This document shows positions 58,804-64,000 of a stretch of DNA of 64,000 nt, piece by piece; the first letter of the stretch is position 1, and every line of letters begins with the position of its first letter. The stretch is from positions 172,193-236,192 of the forward strand of contig NZ_JALKBH010000005.1 of NCBI RefSeq assembly GCF_023016115.1, read 5' to 3'. Made by a program: the position numbers and the translations under genes. Below the pieces are notes generated by a model. That model was not told the DNA's origin and made no database searches. It worked only from the letters and a program-made list of their open reading frames with translations. The DNA is from Alcanivorax sp. S6407. Lineage in GTDB: Bacteria > Pseudomonadota > Gammaproteobacteria > Pseudomonadales > Alcanivoracaceae.

Positions 58804-59448
58804 TCAGCTGTCGCGCTGGGCCTCAAAGGCACGCAGGAACATATCCACCGCCCGTTCCACGTGGGGTTGGGCTTCGCTGCTGGTCATGGGTTCGCGGATA
58901 CCGATGCGGGTGCGCATGTGTTCGCGACCCTGCAGCAAGGCAAAAAAGCTCTCTGCGGCATGACGCGGGTTGGGGGTATCCAGCAGATTGGCGTCGTTGG
59001 CATTGCGAATCAGGCTTTCCATGGCGCTGAGGGTGCGCTGTGGTCCCGCCTCGAAAAACAGCCGTGACATCTCGGTGTCCTGGGTGGCCATGGTGCACAT
59101 GAGGCGCTCCAGGGCGATGACTTCCGGGCTGTGGATCAGTTCGATAAAGGCAAGGCCGATACGGGTCAGACTCGCCCGGATGGGCAAGGTCTCATCCAGT
59201 TCAAAGAACGGTTCCGGCAGGGTGTTGTGACATTTTGCCTCCACGGCCGCCGAGAATAACGTTTCCTTGTCGCTGAAGTGGCTATAAACGGTGAGCTTGG
59301 AGACACCCGCTGCCTTGGCGACGGCATCCATGCTGGTGCCGCTGAACCCGCCACTGAGAAACAGGCATTTGGCCGCGTCGAGAATGGCGGCCCGCTTGGC
59401 GGGATCCTTGGGGCGGCCTCGATTGGCCGCAGGGCCAGGTGTGCTCAT
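58804..59448 (-). CDS. TetR family repressor of RND pump
   Basis: 214 residues. The N-terminal HTH is AILDAAKCLFLSGGFSGTSM then DAVAKAAGVSKLTVYSHFSD (about 20-60), typical of AcrR-like TetR proteins. The C-terminal part is the helical ligand-binding domain. It is divergent from the RND adaptor and permease genes, with two palindromes in the 90-nt gap, so it should repress them and itself and release on binding a pump substrate. Confidence 0.9.
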   Translation of the reverse strand: MSTPGPAANRGRPKDPAKRAAILDAAKCLFLSGGFSGTSMDAVAKAAGVSKLTVYSHFSDKETLFSAAVEAKCHNTLPEPFFELDETLPIRASLTRIGLAFIELIHSPEVIALERLMCTMATQDTEMSRLFFEAGPQRTLSAMESLIRNANDANLLDTPNPRHAAESFFALLQGREHMRTRIGIREPMTSSEAQPHVERAVDMFLRAFEAQRDS

Positions 59449-59473
59449 ATTTTCAATACTGGACGGTTCAGTT

Positions 59474-59501
59474 TAGTAAACTTACTATACTGGTCAGTAT
59501 A
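59474..59501. promoter_or_regulatory. Overlapping TetR operator palindromes
   Basis: TAGTAAACTTACTA (59474-59487, 6-2-6) overlaps TATACTGGTCAGTATA (59486-59501, 7-2-7). Both lie between the divergent TetR and RND adaptor genes, and TATACT can serve as a -10. This is the expected place and form of a TetR-family operator. Confidence 0.75.
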
Positions 59502-59538
59502 GCATACCGGCAAGCAGCCGGAGACGAAGGGGAGAGCC

Positions 59539-60681
59539 ATGTTGCGTTACACGGTAATTCCGGCCCTGGTGGCCGGCCTGATTGGCTTGCAGGGGTGTTC
59601 TGACCCCGAAGACGGACAGCATGAAACGCCGCGCCCGGCGCTGGTGACCCAGCCGCTGTCGGCGGGGGCCAGTCAGGACGTGTTCCCCGGCGAGGTGCGT
59701 GCCCGTTTCGAGCCGGAGCTGGGTTTCCGGATTGGCGGCAAGATTTCCGAGCGTCTGGTGGATGTTGGCGACCGGGTCAGTGAGGGTGCCACCCTGGCAC
59801 ATCTGGATACCGACGATGTACGCCTGCAACTGGATGCGGCCCGTGCCCAGTTTGCCTCTGCCCAGGCGGATCACAAGCTGGCCAAGAGCGAGCTGGATCG
59901 TTATCGCGAACTGCAGGAGCGTCAGGTGATCAGCCGCTCCCAGTTTGATGCGGTGGAAAGCCGTTTCGACGCCAGCGAAGCCCTGCTGCGTCAGGCCCGT
60001 GCCAATCTCAATGTGGCCCGCAATCAGGCCGAATATGCTGCGTTGAAAGCCCCCCGCGATGGCGTGGTGGCCCAGCGTCTGGCGGAAGCTGGTCAGGTGG
60101 TGTCTCCCGGTCAGCCGGTATTTGTGTTGGCTGTGGATGGTGATCGCGAAGTACGTATCGATTTGCCCGAGCAGGATGTGGGCCGGTTCAAGATCGGCAT
60201 GCAGGTGGGCATTGAGCTATGGTCCCGTCCCGGTCAGGTGTTTGTTGGCAAGATCCGCGAGTTGTCCCCGGCGGCGGATCCCCGTTCCCGTACCTTTGAG
60301 GCACGGGTGGCCTTTGATAACGATCCGGTAGGCGCCGAGCTGGGACAGTCCGCCCGGGTTTTCGCCAGTGGCGGCGATAGCCAGGCGCTGAGCATCCCCC
60401 TGTCGGCGCTCACTGCGGAGCAGGAAGACACCTATGTCTGGGTAGTTGATCCGGCAACACACACCCTGAAAAAGACCGCCGTGGAAGTGGGCCCCTATCA
60501 GGAGCAGGTCGTTCCGGTGTTGTCTGGTCTGCATGCCAGTGACTGGGTGGTGGCGGCAGGTACCCACCTGGTACGCGAAGGGCAGAAAGTCATTCCGGTG
60601 GATCGGCAGAACCGTCAGGTTGAGCTGACCGCAGCGGACGTGGCTGGCCAGACTGACAAGCCCGCTGCGCAACCGGAATAA
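59539..60681 (+). CDS. RND efflux periplasmic adaptor (MFP) lipoprotein
   Basis: 380 residues. The lipobox GLQGC gives Cys 20. The lipoyl/barrel-sandwich halves are RFEPELGFRIGGKISERLVD near 55-75 and RDGVVAQRLAEAGQVVSPGQ near 173-192. Between them is a helical hairpin (about 100-155). A beta-barrel domain follows (VRIDLPEQDVGRFKIGMQVG). It links the inner-membrane RND pump to an outer-membrane channel; no channel gene is in the operon. It starts 90 nt from tetR in the opposite direction and is 10 nt from the permease gene. Confidence 0.93.
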   Translation: MLRYTVIPALVAGLIGLQGCSDPEDGQHETPRPALVTQPLSAGASQDVFPGEVRARFEPELGFRIGGKISERLVDVGDRVSEGATLAHLDTDDVRLQLDAARAQFASAQADHKLAKSELDRYRELQERQVISRSQFDAVESRFDASEALLRQARANLNVARNQAEYAALKAPRDGVVAQRLAEAGQVVSPGQPVFVLAVDGDREVRIDLPEQDVGRFKIGMQVGIELWSRPGQVFVGKIRELSPAADPRSRTFEARVAFDNDPVGAELGQSARVFASGGDSQALSIPLSALTAEQEDTYVWVVDPATHTLKKTAVEVGPYQEQVVPVLSGLHASDWVVAAGTHLVREGQKVIPVDRQNRQVELTAADVAGQTDKPAAQPE

Positions 60682-60691
60682 GGAGCGCCCC

Positions 60692-63600
60692 ATGTCATTC
60701 AATCTGTCTGAATGGGCGCTGCGAAACCGTGCCCTGGTGCTTTACGCCATGCTGTTGCTGGCGGCCATCGGTGCGGTGTCCTATGCCAACCTGTCCCAGA
60801 GTGAGGATCCGCCGTTCACCTTCAAGGTGATGACCATCAATACCTTCTGGCCCGGTGCCAGTGCCGAAGAAGTCTCCCGGCAGATCACCGAGCGTATCGA
60901 AAAGAAATTGATGGAAACCGGTGACTTCCAGCGCATCCAGTCCTACTCGCGCCCCGGCCAGTCGGTGGTCATGTTTATGGCCCGGGATGAAATGCGCTCG
61001 GTGGAAATTGGTGATCTCTGGTATCAGGTGCGCAAGAAAGTGGGCGATATTCGCCACACTCTGCCCCGGGATGCCCAGGGGCCGTTCTTCAACGATGAAT
61101 TTGGCACCACCTTCGGCAACATCTATGCGTTGTCCGGTGAAGGTTTCGACTACGCCATCATGAAGGACTACGCCGACCGCCTGCAGCTGGCGCTGCAGCG
61201 AGTGCAGGATGTGGGCAAGGTGGAGTTGATTGGTCTGCAGGACGAGAAGATCTGGATCGAAATTTCCAACACCAAGCTGGCCTCTCTTGGTGTGCCGTTG
61301 ATCACCGTGCAGGAGGCGCTGGCGTCCCAGAATGCGGTAGCCGATGCGGGCTTCTTCGAAACCCCCACCGACCGGGTACGTATTCGCGTGTCCGGTGAAT
61401 TCACCAGCGTGGAAGATATCCGCAACTTCCCCATTCAGGTGGAGAATCGCACCCTGCGTCTGCAGGACATCGCGGAAGTGTTCCGTGGCTTCAGTGATCC
61501 GGCCCAGCCGCGCATGCGCTTCATGGGCGACAATGCCATCGGCATCGCGGTGGCCATGAAAGACGGTGGCGACATCCTCAAGCTCGGTGAAAACCTGGAC
61601 AAGGCCTTCGCCGAATTGCAGAAAAGCCTGCCTCTGGGCATGGAGCTGCGCAAGGTATCCGACCAGCCTGCCGCGGTGGAAGCCGGGGTGGGGGAATTTG
61701 TTCAGGTGCTTATCGAAGCCTTGATCATCGTGTTGCTGGTGAGCTTCTTCTCACTGGGCTGGCGCACCGGCATGGTGGTGGCGTTGTCCATTCCGCTGGT
61801 GCTGGCGATGACCTTTGCCGGCATGAAGTATTTCGATATCGGCCTGCACAAGATTTCCCTGGGCGCGCTGGTATTGGCGCTGGGCCTGATGGTGGACGAT
61901 GCCATCATCGCGGTGGAAATGATGGCCATCAAGATGGAGCAGGGGCTGAGTCGTATCAAGGCGGCAGGGTTTGCCTGGACCAGTACCGCGTTCCCCATGC
62001 TCACCGGCACCCTGATCACAGCGGCAGGCTTCTTGCCCATTGCCACGGCCGAATCCAGCACCGGGGAATACACTCGCTCCATCTTCCAGGTGGTGACCAT
62101 TTCCCTGTTGGCTTCCTGGATTGCCGCGGTAGTGTTCGTGCCCTACCTGGGCGACAAGCTGTTGCCGAATCTGACCAAACACAAATCCAACGGTGATTTG
62201 CACGACCCTTACCAGAAGCCGTTCTATCGCAAGTTCCGGGTCTGGGTGGAATGGTGCGTGCGCTACCGCAAGACCGTGATTGCCATGACGGTGGGGCTGT
62301 TCGTTTTCTCCATCTTCCTGTTCAAGTATGTGCCGCAGCAGTTCTTCCCGGCGTCCAACCGTCTGGAACTGATGGTGGACCTCAAGCTGGAAGAGGGGGC
62401 GTCACTGAATGCCACCCAGGAGCTGGCGCTGCGGCTGGAAAGCCGACTGGCGGATAACGAACTGATCGAAAATTACGTGGGCTACATGGGTAGCGGATCA
62501 CCGCGGTTTTACCTGTCGCTGGACCAGAAGTTGCCGGCGGCCTCCCAGGCTCAGTTCGTGATTCTGTCCCGCAATGTGGAAGAGCGTGAAGAGATCCGGC
62601 GCTGGCTGATTGGTGTGCTGGCGGAAGAATTCCCCACCGTCCGTAGCCGTGTATCCCGCCTGGAAAATGGCCCGCCAGTGGGTTATCCGCTGCAGTTTCG
62701 GGTATCCGGTGAACACATACCGGAAGTCCGTGCACTGGCCAGACAGGTGGCGGAAAAAGTTCGCGCCAATCCACATACCCTCAATGTCCATCTGGACTGG
62801 GAAGAGCCCAGCAAGGTGGTGCGGTTGAATGTGGACCAGGATCGTGCCCGTACCCTGGGCATTACCACCCAGGATCTGTCCATTGCCCTGCAGGCCTCGT
62901 TGTCCGGTGTGGCGGTGAGTCAGTACCGGGAAGACAACGAACTGATCAACGTGGAAGTGCGCGGCGATCGCCAGGAACGACATGCGCTGGGATTGCTGGG
63001 TAACCTTGCCGTACAGACCGCCAATGGCCGCGTGCCGCTGAACCAGATTGCCACCCTGGAATACGGTTTCGAGGAAGGCATCATCTGGCACCGTGATCGT
63101 CTGCCCACGGTGACGGTGCGTGCGGATATCGTTGACGATGAATTGCCAGCCACCCTGGTCAACCAGATCATGCCGACGCTGGCAGACGTAAAAGAGGCCT
63201 TGCCGCCGGGTTACTTGCTGGAAGTGGGTGGCACGGTGGAAGAGTCTGCGCGCGGCCAGCAATCCGTGAATGCCGGCATGCCGTTGTTCGTGCTGGTGGT
63301 GCTCACCCTGTTGATGCTACAGCTGCGCAGCATGCCGTTGTCACTGATGGTATTTGTGACCGCGCCACTGGGGCTGATCGGGGTGACCTTCTTCCTGTTG
63401 TTGCTGCAGAAGCCGTTTGGCTTTGTGGCCATGCTCGGCACCATCGCCCTCGCCGGCATGATCATGCGTAATGCGGTGATTCTGGTGGATCAGATTGGCC
63501 AGGATATGGAGCAGGGGCTGACGGCATGGGATGCGATTATCGAATCCACCGTGCGCCGTTTCCGGCCCATCGTGCTCACCGCACTGACGGCGGTGCTGGC

Positions 63601-63754
63601 CATGATTCCGCTGTCACGCAGCGTGTTCTTCGGCCCCATGGCGGTGGCCATCATGGGTGGCCTGATTGTCGCCACCGGCCTGACCCTGTTGTTCCTGCCG
63701 GCACTGTACGCCGCCTGGTTCCGGGTCAAGGAAGAGCATGCCGAACAGCTTTAA
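60692..63754 (+). CDS. RND family efflux permease
   Basis: 1020 residues, start ATG after AAGGAG. Twelve membrane helices and two large periplasmic loops. N-terminus has NLSQSEDPPFTFKVMTINTF and WPGASAEEV. TM4 has the proton-relay GLMVDDAIIAVEMM near 405 and TM10 AGMIMRNAVILVDQ near 925. This is the AcrB/HAE1-like clade closer to TriC-type pumps. It exports drugs, detergents or solvents by proton antiport, as a trimer with the adaptor. Terminator at 63793. Confidence 0.94.
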   Translation: MSFNLSEWALRNRALVLYAMLLLAAIGAVSYANLSQSEDPPFTFKVMTINTFWPGASAEEVSRQITERIEKKLMETGDFQRIQSYSRPGQSVVMFMARDEMRSVEIGDLWYQVRKKVGDIRHTLPRDAQGPFFNDEFGTTFGNIYALSGEGFDYAIMKDYADRLQLALQRVQDVGKVELIGLQDEKIWIEISNTKLASLGVPLITVQEALASQNAVADAGFFETPTDRVRIRVSGEFTSVEDIRNFPIQVENRTLRLQDIAEVFRGFSDPAQPRMRFMGDNAIGIAVAMKDGGDILKLGENLDKAFAELQKSLPLGMELRKVSDQPAAVEAGVGEFVQVLIEALIIVLLVSFFSLGWRTGMVVALSIPLVLAMTFAGMKYFDIGLHKISLGALVLALGLMVDDAIIAVEMMAIKMEQGLSRIKAAGFAWTSTAFPMLTGTLITAAGFLPIATAESSTGEYTRSIFQVVTISLLASWIAAVVFVPYLGDKLLPNLTKHKSNGDLHDPYQKPFYRKFRVWVEWCVRYRKTVIAMTVGLFVFSIFLFKYVPQQFFPASNRLELMVDLKLEEGASLNATQELALRLESRLADNELIENYVGYMGSGSPRFYLSLDQKLPAASQAQFVILSRNVEEREEIRRWLIGVLAEEFPTVRSRVSRLENGPPVGYPLQFRVSGEHIPEVRALARQVAEKVRANPHTLNVHLDWEEPSKVVRLNVDQDRARTLGITTQDLSIALQASLSGVAVSQYREDNELINVEVRGDRQERHALGLLGNLAVQTANGRVPLNQIATLEYGFEEGIIWHRDRLPTVTVRADIVDDELPATLVNQIMPTLADVKEALPPGYLLEVGGTVEESARGQQSVNAGMPLFVLVVLTLLMLQLRSMPLSLMVFVTAPLGLIGVTFFLLLLQKPFGFVAMLGTIALAGMIMRNAVILVDQIGQDMEQGLTAWDAIIESTVRRFRPIVLTALTAVLAMIPLSRSVFFGPMAVAIMGGLIVATGLTLLFLPALYAAWFRVKEEHAEQL

Positions 63755-63792
63755 CCAACGCTGAGTCTGCCGGTAAAACCGGCTTACCCCTT

Positions 63793-63820
63793 GCCCTGGC
63801 ACTTTGCCGGGGCTTTTTTT
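63793..63820 (+). terminator. Terminator of RND operon
   Basis: GCCCTGGCA pairs with TGCCGGGGC (one G-T pair) around CTT and is followed by seven T residues. Confidence 0.9.
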
Positions 63821-63870
63821 GGGGGCCGCTCTGCGGCTGCATCACGCTTCACGCAACATGCAACACGCGA
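63821..63870. repeat. GGCCGCTCTGCGG module with CAACACG-type heptads
   Basis: GGCCGCTCTGCGGCTGCATC, then ACGCTTCACGCAACATGCAA and CACGCG. Nearly identical to 45531 and, inverted, to 5428-5465. It lies between convergent genes. Confidence 0.85.
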
Positions 63871-63915
63871 AAGCTGCCGTAGATACCGTCTCTCTCCATA
63901 CCCTGCAAGCCTTCT

Positions 63916-64000
63916 CTAGGCGACTTGCGGGGTATATTCCTTCTGGTGTTTGATTACCCCGTAGGCAATCTGCACCAGCTTTCTCATGGCAGCCACTACG
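63916..64000 (-). CDS. IS110-type transposase, C-terminal end (runs off window)
   Basis: The minus strand reads VVAAMRKLVQIAYGVIKHQK then EYTPQVA and a TAG stop at 63916. The AAMRKL...YGVIK pattern is typical of the C-terminus of IS110-family (DEDD) transposases. Only 27 residues lie in the window, so intactness and element ends are not known. An insertion sequence therefore borders the window on the right. Confidence 0.75.
   Translation of the reverse strand, partial: VVAAMRKLVQIAYGVIKHQKEYTPQVA

Overview
The window is chromosomal DNA of a GC-rich, aerobic, probably marine gammaproteobacterium. An Alcanivorax-type genome (Alcanivoracaceae) is the best guess. This rests on a haloalkane dehalogenase, NhaD-type Na+/H+ antiport, cytochrome c5 proteins, a CioAB-type quinol oxidase, an RND pump and Pseudomonas-like REP sequences. 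No rRNA, tRNA or CRISPR was recognised.

Layout. 1-3992: end of a response regulator, a LysM/FecR envelope protein and a CHASE2 histidine kinase, read as one signalling operon. 4235-5064: two cytochrome c5 genes. 5750-8470: an AT-richer block that reads as an integron cassette array without a visible integrase, with four cassettes separated by three convincing attC sites; one cassette encodes a sigma-region-4-like HTH plus HNH protein. 8511-10342: three small envelope genes. 10706-15054 (minus): a four-gene operon with a MotA-like coiled-coil protein and a MotB/OmpA-like partner flanked by DUF3348 and DUF2894. 15562-21695: phospholipase D family lipoprotein, outer-membrane barrel, small coiled-coil proteins, GNAT enzyme and NhaD. 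21980-27191: a Fur-box-preceded iron cluster (imelysin, di-heme protein, imelysin, DUF1513). 27330-34130: SelO, an orphan Flp pilin, a solute-binding protein, CioAB and a diguanylate cyclase. 34148-45445: dehalogenase, RdgC, retropepsin-like protease, hydrolase, DEAD-box helicase, SDR enzymes, LysR regulator, DsbA-like isomerase and thiolase. 45728-51439: HupE-like, TPR, lipoprotein and DUF4331 genes opposite an ECF sigma/anti-sigma pair. 51653-58702: ABC-F ATPase, BioA, orphan ParA, FKBP and a Cys-rich secreted protein. 58804-63754: TetR regulator and an RND efflux pair. The right edge holds the end of an IS110-type transposase.

The most striking feature is non-coding. Nearly every gap at the 3' ends of genes is filled with inverted-repeat elements whose arms are made of 7-nt units (TCGAAAC, AGCTACA, CATCAGG, TTCACTG, CAACACG families). 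In places these expand to perfect tandem arrays of up to 16 copies. Several gaps show one plan, a CAACGCG...CGCGTTG bracket around a GC-rich hairpin, with interchangeable heptad arms. All convergent gene pairs with real intergenic space carry one; divergent promoter regions almost never do. REP/REPIN sequences and a 267-bp MITE-like palindrome are interspersed.

The two signalling modules, the iron cluster and the TetR/RND pair each show a coherent regulator-plus-target arrangement. All functional calls come from reading motifs by eye; no database search was run.
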